Assembly (NCBI RefSeq): GCF_011516825.1
Contig: NZ_WOTA01000020.1
Location: 1-64,000, forward strand
Length of the DNA stretch: 64,000 nt
Direction of reading: 5' to 3'
Source: Acetobacter oeni
Lineage (GTDB): Bacteria; Pseudomonadota; Alphaproteobacteria; Acetobacterales; Acetobacteraceae
Shown here: positions 6,985 through 15,340 of the stretch, one piece after another
Numbering within the stretch: position 1 is the first letter of the stretch
Layout of the letters: the number at the start of each line of letters is the position of its first letter
Position numbers and translations under genes: made by a program
The notes under the pieces: generated by a model
What the model saw: only the letters and a program-made list of their open reading frames with translations
Told to the model about the DNA's origin: nothing
Databases searched by the model: none

Positions 6985-7587
6985 GTGAGCATCGCCAGCA
7001 CCAATCCCGCCGACCCTCCCAAAAAATTACTGGAGATCGGAATTCTTACGGACGAGGATCGCGACGATCCGCACTGGGGGGCTGCGGGTGCAGACTATCG
7101 TCTCTGGCGTACGAAAGAGGCGATATCGCAGGCAGAAAAGATGCTCACATCGGAAGCATCCGCACTTTCAGCGCACGAGGCTCGAGCAACATCTCTTATT
7201 GGATGGTTGAGTGCCGAAATGCTTGCAACTGCAGCGGCGGTAGCAGCGCATCCGTGTCAGACACGATTGTTCTGTGCTTTAGGGGTTATTCTTCCTGGCC
7301 TGATCTGCGGGTGGAACCTGTCACGCGTGTTCTTCGAGAAGAAGTGGAGCGTTGCGGGTATCCATCCATCGTGGCTGCTGCGGGATTATCCGGAAGCGTG
7401 CGAGTTGACTATGCTGGAGGAGATTGCAAAGCACTATGTGCAAGAGATCGATCGCAACGAGAAAATACTCGCTGCGACCTTTCGATTCCTCCGTATGGGG
7501 TGGCTTTCCTTTTTAGCAATCCCACTTGTAGCAATAGTCTGGCTCGCGCTTATAGGTCTTCTGACAATCAGCTTCGCGCCGGTTTAA
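6985..7587 (+). CDS. Hypothetical two-segment membrane protein, first gene of the rightward chain
   Basis: The GTG at 6985 is chosen because GGAG precedes it by about eight bases. It gives a 200-residue protein. After a soluble region (KKLLEIGILTDEDRDDPHWG, then coiled-coil-like EAISQAEKMLTSEASALSAHEARA) come two hydrophobic segments: CALGVILPGLICGWNLS near residue 115 and SFLAIPLVAIVWLALIGLLTI near the end. The soluble-then-paired-membrane layout resembles small SLATT-like effector or phage exclusion proteins, but this is only a shape match. The 207 bases after it hold no convincing gene, although a proline-rich frame is open on the minus strand. Confidence 0.6.
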   Translation: MSIASTNPADPPKKLLEIGILTDEDRDDPHWGAAGADYRLWRTKEAISQAEKMLTSEASALSAHEARATSLIGWLSAEMLATAAAVAAHPCQTRLFCALGVILPGLICGWNLSRVFFEKKWSVAGIHPSWLLRDYPEACELTMLEEIAKHYVQEIDRNEKILAATFRFLRMGWLSFLAIPLVAIVWLALIGLLTISFAPV

Positions 7588-7794
7588 CCGGGATTTTCTG
7601 CGGAACTGCAATCGGCTTCGGAGCGACCGGGCGTGCGGGTGGAGGGCTTGATCCTCTGTCGTGCCTGGTTGGCGGCGGGGGTGGCGGTGCTGGTTTTTCC
7701 CCCACAGGGTTCCTCATCGGGTCGTTGAACAACTCGATGATGGAAGCGGCGGGGGCGTCTGACAACAGCCGCTCCCGCCAGCGGGAGACGGCGC

Positions 7795-8076
7795 ATGCCT
7801 GACGTTCTCCCAATCCATGACGGAATCCGTCACGCTCAGAGCCCGTTCACCATACCGGCCTCTCCGGAACGCGCCGCCACGCAGAAGGTACTCTCGGCCA
7901 GCCTGCGGCGTGTGGAGGCGCTGAGCTCTCTCATCGCCAAAGCCGGAACAATCCTGACGGAAGGCCGCTGCGACGAAACGGCCGAGATTGATCTGTCGCT
8001 CGCTGTCGGTGCCGTCACAAGGGCTATGCGCTGCGAGGCCGGCACGATGCCTCCTTGCGGCAGGAAGGCCGGATGA
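7795..8076 (+). CDS. Hypothetical protein
   Basis: This 93-residue protein starts at an ATG preceded by GGGAGA. It is predicted mostly helical (KVLSASLRRVEALSSLIAKAGTIL). Its stop codon overlaps the start of the next gene (ATGA at 8073-8076). No family is recognised. A frame on the other strand is also open here, but the coupling to the downstream genes favours the plus strand. Confidence 0.55.
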   Translation: MPDVLPIHDGIRHAQSPFTIPASPERAATQKVLSASLRRVEALSSLIAKAGTILTEGRCDETAEIDLSLAVGAVTRAMRCEAGTMPPCGRKAG

Positions 8077-8306
8077 TGCGGATCGGTCACGTGCACGAGG
8101 AAGACCGGCTTTTCCAGTTCTCTTCCGTCTTCGCGACGCAGGCTGACCGTTTCGACGAGGCTGCGGTTGCGAGCGAAGCGTCCCTGAATCTCGATGTCGC
8201 TGAAAGTCTGCGACGTCTGTCGAAAACATGCCGGAGTGAAAGCGAGGCCTACAGCCGTCGTCTCCGCCAGCTTACCGAAAGAACGGTCCATGAAAATTCA
8301 AAGTGA
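8073..8306 (+). CDS. Hypothetical small helical protein
   Basis: The protein has 77 residues, starting MMRIGHVHEEDRLFQF with AGGAAGG upstream. The rest is amphipathic helix (ADRFDEAAVASEASL, then AESLRRLSKTCRSESEAYSRRL), suggesting a small dimeric coiled-coil protein. It overlaps both neighbours (4 and 17 bases), which supports translation as part of the chain. Confidence 0.55.
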   Translation: MMRIGHVHEEDRLFQFSSVFATQADRFDEAAVASEASLNLDVAESLRRLSKTCRSESEAYSRRLRQLTERTVHENSK

Positions 8307-8547
8307 AATGCCCGGAGTTTTCGCTGTGAACCGGGTTGAGAAGCGCGATCGAAACGTAGCGGTGCATACGCCCGATCACTGGGCCTTCAATGGCGGAATC
8401 ATAGGACGCGAGATCTCTGTTCTTATTCAGGGCGGCGTCATTGCTCTGCACAAGATCAGATTTGCAAACGGAGTGGAGCTTGAAGCGAGGCCGTCATGGG
8501 TTCACGCCTGCGAGTGTCAGGATCATGCATTAGTAGAAAGTCCATGA
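8290..8547 (+). CDS. Hypothetical protein
   Basis: This 85-residue protein starts MKIQSEMPGVFAVN. It is predicted mainly beta, with a C-terminal cluster HACECQDH that could bind a metal but could also be chance. It is coupled to the next gene by ATGA at 8544-8547. No family is recognised. Confidence 0.55.
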   Translation: MKIQSEMPGVFAVNRVEKRDRNVAVHTPDHWAFNGGIIGREISVLIQGGVIALHKIRFANGVELEARPSWVHACECQDHALVESP

Positions 8548-8675
8548 GTGACCGCAAGTCCGGATACTTGTCGCTATTGGACAGACTGGAAAATTACCCG
8601 ATTTTTTCAATGTCTCTTCTTTTTGTTTTTGTCTGGATCACTCTCCTTGTCCTGATTTTGGAGGACCTTTTATGA
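8544..8675 (+). CDS. 43-residue single-pass membrane protein
   Basis: This tiny gene reads MSDRKSGYLSLLDRLENYP, then a strong hydrophobic segment (FSMSLLFVFVWITLLVLIL) and an acidic end. It overlaps the gene before and the gene after as ATGA, so the reading frame is fixed on both sides. That is strong support for its size. Phage genomes often carry such single-span proteins (regulators of holins or host membrane processes). No specific function is visible. Confidence 0.6.
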   Translation: MSDRKSGYLSLLDRLENYPIFSMSLLFVFVWITLLVLILEDLL

Positions 8676-9016
8676 TCGGCAGGTCTGCACCAAAAACCTA
8701 TACTGCTCATGCCCGCGACAGGATCGCGGAGAGGTACGATATCGAGCTTAGTCGATATGAAATGGAAATTCTGGCCCGCAGTATAAAAACCGGCGATGCC
8801 ACCTATATTTTCGCGCACGATGACCGAGGAACCGAGGTGTGGGAAGTAACTCACGCGGCAAGCGAAACGCAGATTCAGGTTGTTTTCGACCCAAGAGATG
8901 AAATGATTGTCACGGCACTGTATCCGGGTTCGTGGATTTACAGGCGCGGTTACTGGATGAATTCCGCTTATTCTGTTGGATTGCGAGAGCAATCATCCGC
9001 GAGCGCATTGCGATGA
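8672..9016 (+). CDS. Hypothetical protein, DUF4258/RelE-fold-like
   Basis: The protein has 114 residues. The N-terminal YTAHARDRIAERYDIELSRYE resembles the start of DUF4258/RelE-like small proteins, followed by strands (ATYIFAHD, TEVWEVTH, QIQVVFDP, MIVTALY). That strand pattern is compatible with a RelE-type nuclease fold, but an antitoxin partner is not evident. It is coupled on both sides by ATGA overlaps. Confidence 0.55.
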   Translation: MIGRSAPKTYTAHARDRIAERYDIELSRYEMEILARSIKTGDATYIFAHDDRGTEVWEVTHAASETQIQVVFDPRDEMIVTALYPGSWIYRRGYWMNSAYSVGLREQSSASALR

Positions 9017-9537
9017 GCGATGCTCGGCAAATCAGCTTTCTGGACTGCGATTCATCTTCCAGTGCTCGTGGAATATTACCATATTGCGGATCAGACCCCG
9101 TCGCAGATGTCGTTCGTCACGCTCTTCCCTGCCGAGGTCACCAGTGGAATAGCCTGGCCTCATGTGTATTGCCCGCAAAGGTCACAATCATCGTCGATAC
9201 ACACTGGACCGGCGTTGCTCTCGAAACCCTTCGTGTGGAAGGGACAGAATATTTTCTTTTTAAAAATGGTAGTATTCAGGAGCGCAGAAGTTATTCGGAC
9301 ACTCCGGAACGCCGGGTCATCATGGATCCGGAGCATGCGGTCAGACTGCATAGAAAAATACGGCTTCGTGTGTGGTCTGTGACGCGCTTGTGTTTGAATT
9401 TTCGTTTTAACTTCGATGATGTTTCGAACGATTACGACAGAAAAATCATTAGTCTAATCGAAGGTATTCAGAGTTCTGCCGGTGCAACATGCACTGCGAA
9501 GTTAAAATTGAAAAAGTCGGAGTTTCAGGCGGCGTGA
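9013..9537 (+). CDS. Hypothetical protein
   Basis: The protein has 174 residues, starting MSDARQISFLDCDSSSS at the ATGA overlap. It includes a Cys/His-containing region (YCGSDPVADVVRHALPCRGHQW) and a beta-rich middle (KVTIIVDTHWTGVALETLRVEG), with a lysine-rich end. No family is recognised. Confidence 0.55.
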   Translation: MSDARQISFLDCDSSSSARGILPYCGSDPVADVVRHALPCRGHQWNSLASCVLPAKVTIIVDTHWTGVALETLRVEGTEYFLFKNGSIQERRSYSDTPERRVIMDPEHAVRLHRKIRLRVWSVTRLCLNFRFNFDDVSNDYDRKIISLIEGIQSSAGATCTAKLKLKKSEFQAA

Positions 9538-9668
9538 GCATAGAGATCACCGCCTTCCTCGCCTTCGGCATCACGTTCGTGTTCAGTTTCGGGATCGCGA
9601 TGCTGAACGAATGGCACAGTCGAAATCCGATAACAGAAGATGAGATGGAGTTTTTGAATGCGTGGTAA
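9489..9668 (+). CDS. Small single-pass membrane protein
   Basis: The frame encodes 59 residues from ATG 9489 or 44 from a GTG at 9534. The latter overlaps the preceding stop as GTGA and has GGAG upstream. One membrane segment (ITAFLAFGITFVFSFGIAML) is followed by a charged tail (NEWHSRNPITEDEMEF). It overlaps the next gene by 11 bases. Which start is used cannot be settled by eye. Confidence 0.5.
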   Translation: MHCEVKIEKVGVSGGVSIEITAFLAFGITFVFSFGIAMLNEWHSRNPITEDEMEFLNAW

Positions 9669-9876
9669 AACAGAACGATATCTTGTGGCACTGCCGCTGA
9701 CCGATGAGCAGATGCAACAATTTTACAATTATTCGGCGGGAGAGATCAGCGCAGCAAATTTGATCCGAGTTGTCGGGGCAGCCTGCTCGATGACCGCTCA
9801 TGGCGGAAGACAGTATGACCTGGAGAAGGTCGCTCCCCGACCGATCTGTGAATCAAACTACGGATTATGTGAATGA
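9658..9876 (+). CDS. Hypothetical small protein
   Basis: This 72-residue protein begins MRGKTERYLVALPLTDEQMQ. A helical segment (EQMQQFYNYSAGEISAANLIRVV) follows. It is linked to the next gene by ATGA at 9873-9876. No family is recognised. Confidence 0.5.
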   Translation: MRGKTERYLVALPLTDEQMQQFYNYSAGEISAANLIRVVGAACSMTAHGGRQYDLEKVAPRPICESNYGLCE

Positions 9877-10274
9877 CTGAGCGTAAACCAACCCCTGAAA
9901 TGATCGAGGTTGCCGCGCTGGCTATGTGGAACGAGTCCTGCGTTCTCGGCGACCCGATTGCAGCACACGACCTCAGTGAGGTTCAGATTTACGAGACACA
10001 GGCTGAGAATAACGAGGCGACCCTCAATGTCTGCCGGGCGCTGGCATCAGCCGCACTGAAATCTGTGTTCGGAGAGGTGCTGACCCCATGGCGCCCGATC
10101 AGCGAAGCACCGAAAGACGGAACGGAAGTAATGTTGTACGCTCCAAATATAATTTGCGGTGGGATGTCATCAGACCGGTGGAACGCCAAACTTAATCAGT
10201 GGGATGTTGCATCGGATGGACAGCCAACCCACTGGATGCCACTGCCAGCGGCGCCGGAGGTGAATGATGAGTGA
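9873..10274 (+). CDS. DUF551-like phage protein, first of a tandem pair
   Basis: The 133-residue protein has two parts. Residues 1-65 are helical (PTPEMIEVAALAMWNES) and typical of phage proteins that begin with a conserved MIEAAA-type helix. Residues 70-133 resemble the DUF551 module: WRPISEAPKDGTEVMLYAP and a terminal HWMPLPAAPEVND. The next gene has the same layout and a near-identical 3' end, so the two arose by duplication. The function of the family is not known. Confidence 0.65.
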   Translation: MTERKPTPEMIEVAALAMWNESCVLGDPIAAHDLSEVQIYETQAENNEATLNVCRALASAALKSVFGEVLTPWRPISEAPKDGTEVMLYAPNIICGGMSSDRWNAKLNQWDVASDGQPTHWMPLPAAPEVNDE

Positions 10275-10635
10275 GACAACATCTGAAATGATAGAGGCGG
10301 CGGCCAGAGTCCTCTGTGAAAATCAGGGATTCGCCCCGGACGGAGACGATTCAGAATGTCAGTCTGAAATGGGGGTGAACTGGAGAGCATTTGAATTTGA
10401 CGCAAAGCAAGCGATCGGAGCTGCTAATTCCGTTAGCCCTTCACCGTGGCAGAAGATTGAAGCAGTGCCATCCGGGGATGAAATATTTCTCGCCGCTACT
10501 ATTGATGGGCGAGTGATGGTTGTCCGGGGGAATATTCTTCAGAATATGATGCGCAAAGATACACCAGCACATCTCCAATTTCCGGCAACACACTGGATGC
10601 CACTGCCAGCAGCACCGAAGGTCAATGATGAGTGA
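10264..10635 (+). CDS. DUF551-like phage protein, second of a tandem pair
   Basis: The 123-residue protein repeats the plan of its neighbour: SEMIEAAARVLCENQG at the start, PWQKIEAVPSGDEIFLA in the middle and HWMPLPAAPKVND at the end. The upstream part has diverged, while the last 48 bases of both genes are almost identical. The start may be either ATG of ATGATG (10264 or 10267), overlapping the previous stop. Confidence 0.65.
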   Translation: MMSETTSEMIEAAARVLCENQGFAPDGDDSECQSEMGVNWRAFEFDAKQAIGAANSVSPSPWQKIEAVPSGDEIFLAATIDGRVMVVRGNILQNMMRKDTPAHLQFPATHWMPLPAAPKVNDE

Positions 10636-10849
10636 CACGCTCTGGACTGCCCGCGAACTGGCTGAATATCTCCGATACCAGGAGAGCACTATCCGTCGAC
10701 TGGCCAGCCAGCATCCGGATCGTTTGCCGCCGCGTGTCGCCGGTGTCGGTCGCCCGCGCTGGAACCCTGAGACTGTTCGTCGATGGGCATCGATGCCAGC
10801 GCCCGACAGACCCCGCCGGGGACGACCTCGCCTCACCCCAACTTTTTAG
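10625..10849 (+). CDS. Excisionase-like helix-turn-helix protein
   Basis: This 74-residue protein (or 73 from 10628) reads LWTARELAEYLRYQESTIRRLASQHPDRLPPRV, then RPRWNPETVRRWASM. This is the winged-helix layout of MerR/AlpA/Xis-type DNA-binding proteins, with a basic tail. It lies next to the integrase and overlaps its 3' end by 17 bp on the other strand, which fits a recombination directionality factor. Confidence 0.75.
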   Translation: MMSDTLWTARELAEYLRYQESTIRRLASQHPDRLPPRVAGVGRPRWNPETVRRWASMPAPDRPRRGRPRLTPTF

Positions 10850-11840
10850 CCAGGTCGCTGGGGTCTGGCCGGTAATAGTCCTTCAGCACGTTGAGGGAAC
10901 GATGCCCGGTCACAGCAGCCAGTTCCAGCACGTTCGACAATTTCTTGCTAAACACAGTCGTCGCCTCACGCCTTGAATCATGGAAATGCAGATCCGGAAG
11001 TCCGGCAATATCCCGGGCACGTCGGAAAAACTGGTCCAGCGTGCCAGACGCCACATGAATTACGGGATCTTCGTCCGCTCTCACGCCGATGATCCGAAGA
11101 AGAGCGATGGCGTCCGACGACAGGGGGACATAGCGCTCGTCCCCGTTCTTCGTCTTCTGAAGGTACGCGAACTGCTTCTCCAGATTGATGTTTGACCAGC
11201 GGAGCGAAAGAATCTCCCCCTTCCGCATCGCCGTTTCAAGCGCGAGATAGAACGCTGCGGCGACCCACTGCATCTTCGTCACTGGCGTCGATTTGCGATC
11301 CCACCCCAAGGCATCCGCAATGGCTGCGCGCTCAATAACTGAGACGCGGCGCTTTCTGGCGCGCGGGTTCTTTGGTCTCTGGATCAGATGAACCGGGTTT
11401 GCAGCAAATGGGGCGCACCATTCCTTAATGGCGTGATTGATAACCGCTGAGATAAAATTCAGGTCTCGATTGACGGTCGATGCGGAGACCGTGCGAAGTC
11501 GACCATCGCGCCAGGAGGCCAGATCCGACGGCCCGAAGGATGGCGGCGGGACATTGAAGACAGGCATCCGACATAAAGCCTTCGCCCGGATTTCTTCCCA
11601 TCGGACGCCGTCCTTTGCCGGCGATACCTCCCGGCTGTAACGCGCAATGATGTCGGCCACAGTCTGGCGTCCGCTGATCGGCGAAATCTGAGCGGGCTTT
11701 TGCCCCGCGAGAATCGCAGCCTCAGCGCGGACTGCCCACTCCTCCGCCTCCGATCTTGTATCAAATGTCGCGTTGACCCTCTGCCCCTTGCGGACCACCA
11801 TGGCTCTCCATGACCGGCCGCGCTTCACAATTGATGCCAT
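10833..11840 (-). CDS. Tyrosine recombinase (phage-type integrase)
   Basis: From MASIVKRGRSWRAMV the enzyme has 335 residues (an upstream start at 11903 is possible). An N-terminal arm-binding domain precedes a core-binding region (FGPSDLASWRDGRL, then TVNRDLNFISAVINHA). The catalytic set is present: Arg in ETAMRKGEIL, Lys in KTKNGDERYVPL, His-x-x-Arg in FHDSRREA, His in TGHRS and the nucleophile Tyr in LKDYYRPD. It integrates and excises the element. The chromosomal genes begin at 12176, so the attachment site is expected within 11841-12175. No tRNA or repeated core can be recognised there. Confidence 0.92.
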   Translation of the reverse strand: MASIVKRGRSWRAMVVRKGQRVNATFDTRSEAEEWAVRAEAAILAGQKPAQISPISGRQTVADIIARYSREVSPAKDGVRWEEIRAKALCRMPVFNVPPPSFGPSDLASWRDGRLRTVSASTVNRDLNFISAVINHAIKEWCAPFAANPVHLIQRPKNPRARKRRVSVIERAAIADALGWDRKSTPVTKMQWVAAAFYLALETAMRKGEILSLRWSNINLEKQFAYLQKTKNGDERYVPLSSDAIALLRIIGVRADEDPVIHVASGTLDQFFRRARDIAGLPDLHFHDSRREATTVFSKKLSNVLELAAVTGHRSLNVLKDYYRPDPSDLAKKLG

Positions 11841-12175
11841 CAGACCCTCCGCCACGGGCCTTACGCCATGGTGTAAATCTGGTGTAGACAGGGGTAATAA
11901 CAACTCATCCGAACGGACGATAAGTAATGTTAAGTCACTGATAAGGCTAAGAATTGGCTGCCACTAAGGGGTTGATTTTTCCGAGTGTCGGCACCATTTG
12001 TCCATGCATCAGAACCTTATAAACAATGCACACATGGCTGCCTGCTTTGTCTGCTTACCACTCTTTCTTTGTGGTATTTCTGAGTTTTTGATTAATCTGT
12101 AAAAAGTGGAAATCCAGAGTTTCTACTGTGCCTTATGATCTGACCGGATGACGCTGTGAGGGAAAAACCAGCAGG

Positions 12176-12724
12176 ATGATACCTCAGGACGATCACTCCT
12201 CTTCAAAAGACCCGTTCTCCCGTGAGGCTCACCGCCTGGGGCGCAGCTTTCGGGAAATGAACCTCTATGAGGGGTTCGAACTGCTGATCATGCTGATTCT
12301 GACGGCGCTGATTATGGTTATCACTGCCATCGCGACTTGGAATCTGATGAAAGAGGTCTGGCAGCTTGTCCGCTCATCTCAGATCGATCCGGCCAACGGA
12401 CAGACCTTTCAGGAAGTCTTTGGAAATATTTTTACCGTCATCATTGCACTGGAGTTTAAAAGCTCTCTCAGGATCAGTCTGTCGCATAGTAAGGACGTGG
12501 TCCGCGTCAGGACCATTGTGCTGATTGCGCTGCTGGCGGTCTCCAGAAAATTCATCATTCTGGATCTGCACGAGGTTGTGCCGGCTGAAATGTTCGCATT
12601 CTCAGCCGCGGTTCTTGCTCTGGGCGTTGTCTACTGGCTTATCCGCGAACAGGACATCCGGGTCGCGAGCCGGACTGATCCGCCGGTTAGTACCAGACCG
12701 GCTCCGCCGCCTGACCCCCAATAA
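12176..12724 (+). CDS. psiE: PsiE-family (phosphate-starvation-inducible) membrane protein
   Basis: The protein has 182 residues with four hydrophobic segments: LLIMLILTALIMVITAIAT near 35, VFGNIFTVIIALEF near 80, RTIVLIALLAVSRKFIIL near 120 and FAFSAAVLALGVVYWL near 145. The stretch FGNIFTVIIALEFKSSL and the following VRVRTIVLIALLAVSRK are characteristic of PsiE. The proline-rich C-terminal tail is extra. E. coli psiE responds to phosphate starvation, but its molecular function is unknown. It is the first chromosomal gene beyond the integrated element. Confidence 0.85.
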   Translation: MIPQDDHSSSKDPFSREAHRLGRSFREMNLYEGFELLIMLILTALIMVITAIATWNLMKEVWQLVRSSQIDPANGQTFQEVFGNIFTVIIALEFKSSLRISLSHSKDVVRVRTIVLIALLAVSRKFIILDLHEVVPAEMFAFSAAVLALGVVYWLIREQDIRVASRTDPPVSTRPAPPPDPQ

Positions 12725-12775
12725 CAGCTGATTGCCGGCAGCCGACAACTGCTGTCACAAGCGTTCTATAACAGA

Positions 12776-12803
12776 ACAGACAGAACCTTCCGGCTCTGTC
12801 TGT
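12776..12803. terminator. Hairpin between convergent psiE and TonB-receptor genes
   Basis: A perfect 9-bp stem (ACAGACAGA / TCTGTCTGT) with a 10-base loop lies between two convergent genes. It is followed on the plus strand by GAAAATCGTTTTT, a T run a few bases after the stem. A terminator is likely but the T run is not directly attached. Confidence 0.5.
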
Positions 12804-12844
12804 GAAAATCGTTTTTCTTCCCGGCAATATTCAGATGAGAAAAC

Positions 12845-15340
12845 TCAGAACGTCGTCGAAACTGTTACAATCGCCGTGAACGGTGGCTGGAGGTAATAGG
12901 ACGGCGCGGTCCCGGCGATCGTGCTGCCATATACGCCTTTTACTGACCCGGCATTTGATGTCGTGCTGTAAATGCCGTTGCGGAATTTGGCGTTGGTCAG
13001 GTTCGACATATTCAGCTGAATCTGCGGCGCTTTGAGAAAGCCAAAGCGCGGAAAGCGATATCCCATATTGACAGAATCGGTGATATATTGAGGAATTTTA
13101 CTGTCATTCATGAATGTTGCATATTGCTGGCCAATATACTTCAGATCGGCGGCAATGAACCAGCGCCCGGTATCGTAATCCAGCCCCAGACCCGCCATGA
13201 CTTTTGGCGCCCGAATGGCTTCCTTACCTTTGGTCGGCAGGTAATCGTTGATCGTCTGACCGTTCAGGGTGCCCGTCGCGGCGATATTATTGTCGATGGT
13301 GGTGTGCAGATATTCAAATGTTGCGTACGGACGCAGACCACCAAGCAGAGGTCTTGCGGAAGCTACCTGAACGTCCACACCACGTGATGTCTGACCACCG
13401 GCATTAATGGTTGTACTATACGATGCACCGCCTGACCCGTCGTAGTAGTTTTGTGAAATCTGCCGATTAGTGAAGTTATAGTTAAATAAGGACACACTAG
13501 CGCTCACCCAGTCACCGGTATAGCGATATCCCAGCTCCTCCGAGATGGAGTATTCCGGTTTCGTGTTACCTCCCTTCTGCGTCTGTACGCCAGCCGTGCT
13601 GTAGTAGTCCACCAGAGACGTATTACTCGGCATGCGAAAATTGGTGGCCGCGCTGAAATAGACCTGATGATGCCGGTTGAATGTCCAGCTTGCACCGAGC
13701 TGCGGCAGAGGTTCGGCCGTATGCAGGTTACGGTTATACTCCGTTCCCGGGGTGTAATCGTAAGTCCGGCGCGTCACCATCGCTTCTTTGAAGCCTGCGT
13801 CAATCCGCAACCGGTCATTGAAATACTTCATCGTATCACCGATGAAGATCATATTTACCTGTGTAAGTGTCAGGAAGTTACGCGCACGATAAAGCTGACC
13901 GTCCGACGTTGTCAGAACGTCCTTCGTGCCCCAGATATTGAGAGGCTGTCCCGTCGTCTGGTTGACGTAGCCAAGCGGCGAATACTGATCGAGATTCGAA
14001 TATTCATACCACCAGCCGAGTTCAATATGATGATGTTTATTGGGATCAAAGTTAAGCTTGATGGTATTACCGGGACGAAACTGCACCTGATTTGACGGAG
14101 CCAGCACTATAGCAGACGTGCCGGACGTCACTTTTCCATCCCCGTTTACATCAACGGCAACTTTCTCATTGCCCATATAGGTGCTGCCCTCGGTGAGGGT
14201 GGAGGCTCCTGTTCCGTTGCCGGCGCCATACCAGAAATAAATCGTATCATCGAGCGAAAGCTTCGGCGTGAGGACGATATGCGACGGCAGCACGGCCACG
14301 ACATTCTGGAACGGATTTACGTGCAGCTTATAATAATTGGTATTCGCGCTGGTCGCCTTGCCTGCCGTCTGCGTAATCCAGTCAGCGGCGTAATTGGTGC
14401 TGTAACCTGTTGCCCGGTACTGTGTAAGAGTCGGGTTCAGCATCGAATCATTGATCTGATGGTTATAGGAGACGGTCAGCCCGGTGTGACTTCCGTTGTC
14501 GAAATCCTTCACCATCTTGAAATCATAGTGAAATTTCTCGAATCCGCCTGGTCCACGCCAGGTGTTGCCATCTGTATGGCTGAACGAGAACATGGCACGC
14601 AGACCGGAATTTCCAATATCACCTGAATTCAGACGAAGAAATTCACGATGCGTGTCGAACGACCCGAAAGAAATATCGATCAGACCACCAGCCTTGTGGG
14701 TCGGGTCACTCATCGTCGCGGATGTCAGGCCACCCGAGGCATTGGCTGTCGGACTGTCAAGATTCACAGAGCCTGGCTGGAGAGAAACAGATTCAAGATC
14801 CTCTGCCTCCAGCACTTCGTTGGCATAGAACTGTCCGCCGCCAATGTCGTTAAGAGGCATGCCATCAAGGAGCCAGCCGATCTGTGTCTGATCCATCCCG
14901 CGCACTGTCATCTGTCCGGAATAAATCCCATAAGGGTCCTGATTTGACACATTCGCGCTAGGCATCATGGCCATCAGCTGCTGAATATTCGTGGTCGGCG
15001 ACTGTTTTGCTATAAATTCGTGGCTGACGGTCTGAACCGCTTTTGTCGCGGTTTCGCGGCGCAGCAAGCCACCACCGGGTGTACGGGTGCGGGAACTGCG
15101 CCCCGTGACGGCCACTGTTTCCTCACCTTTCGCTTCCATCTGCGTCGGAGGGCGGTGGGTCGGGGCGGATGCCTTGGGCTTTGCCTTCCCGGATACTGCG
15201 GCGGGAACACCGGAATTCGATGCAACTGCGGCATCATGGCGCGCCGGCGTATGATAAGGCGAAGCTGCATGAGCAACGTCTATGCAGCCAGCGAGCGCGG
15301 TGGATGTAAAAAGAATACCGAAACGGGTGCGACTGAGCAT
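12845..15340 (-). CDS. TonB-dependent outer membrane receptor
   Basis: The protein has 831 residues. A signal peptide occupies residues 1-25 (ending DVAHA), followed by a Pro/Ala/Lys-rich linker and a TonB-box-like stretch (EETVAVTGRS). The plug domain follows (IQQLMAMMPSANVSN, MTVRGMDQTQIGWLLDGMPLND). The rest is the beta barrel, ending in Phe (IVTVSTTF) as expected for BAM insertion. It imports an unknown ligand such as a siderophore. No cobalamin riboswitch lies upstream, so vitamin B12 is not indicated as its ligand. Confidence 0.9.
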   Translation of the reverse strand: MLSRTRFGILFTSTALAGCIDVAHAASPYHTPARHDAAVASNSGVPAAVSGKAKPKASAPTHRPPTQMEAKGEETVAVTGRSSRTRTPGGGLLRRETATKAVQTVSHEFIAKQSPTTNIQQLMAMMPSANVSNQDPYGIYSGQMTVRGMDQTQIGWLLDGMPLNDIGGGQFYANEVLEAEDLESVSLQPGSVNLDSPTANASGGLTSATMSDPTHKAGGLIDISFGSFDTHREFLRLNSGDIGNSGLRAMFSFSHTDGNTWRGPGGFEKFHYDFKMVKDFDNGSHTGLTVSYNHQINDSMLNPTLTQYRATGYSTNYAADWITQTAGKATSANTNYYKLHVNPFQNVVAVLPSHIVLTPKLSLDDTIYFWYGAGNGTGASTLTEGSTYMGNEKVAVDVNGDGKVTSGTSAIVLAPSNQVQFRPGNTIKLNFDPNKHHHIELGWWYEYSNLDQYSPLGYVNQTTGQPLNIWGTKDVLTTSDGQLYRARNFLTLTQVNMIFIGDTMKYFNDRLRIDAGFKEAMVTRRTYDYTPGTEYNRNLHTAEPLPQLGASWTFNRHHQVYFSAATNFRMPSNTSLVDYYSTAGVQTQKGGNTKPEYSISEELGYRYTGDWVSASVSLFNYNFTNRQISQNYYDGSGGASYSTTINAGGQTSRGVDVQVASARPLLGGLRPYATFEYLHTTIDNNIAATGTLNGQTINDYLPTKGKEAIRAPKVMAGLGLDYDTGRWFIAADLKYIGQQYATFMNDSKIPQYITDSVNMGYRFPRFGFLKAPQIQLNMSNLTNAKFRNGIYSTTSNAGSVKGVYGSTIAGTAPSYYLQPPFTAIVTVSTTF

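Noticed and set aside
6876..7802. A long open frame of about 300 codons on the plus strand overlapping the membrane-protein gene at 6985
   Set aside because: It lies in a different frame from the gene with a GGAG-preceded GTG and two clean membrane segments. Its translation is rich in Ser, Gly and Arg with no domain.
7568..8291. Minus-strand frames opposite the genes at 7795-8306, including a proline-rich one
   Set aside because: The plus-strand genes are linked by ATGA overlaps into a continuous chain. The minus frames lack ribosome sites, and the proline run is the complement of a glycine-rich stretch.
11880..12170. A tRNA gene as integration target next to the integrase
   Set aside because: No cloverleaf or TψC-like GGTTCGAATCC segment could be found in the region.
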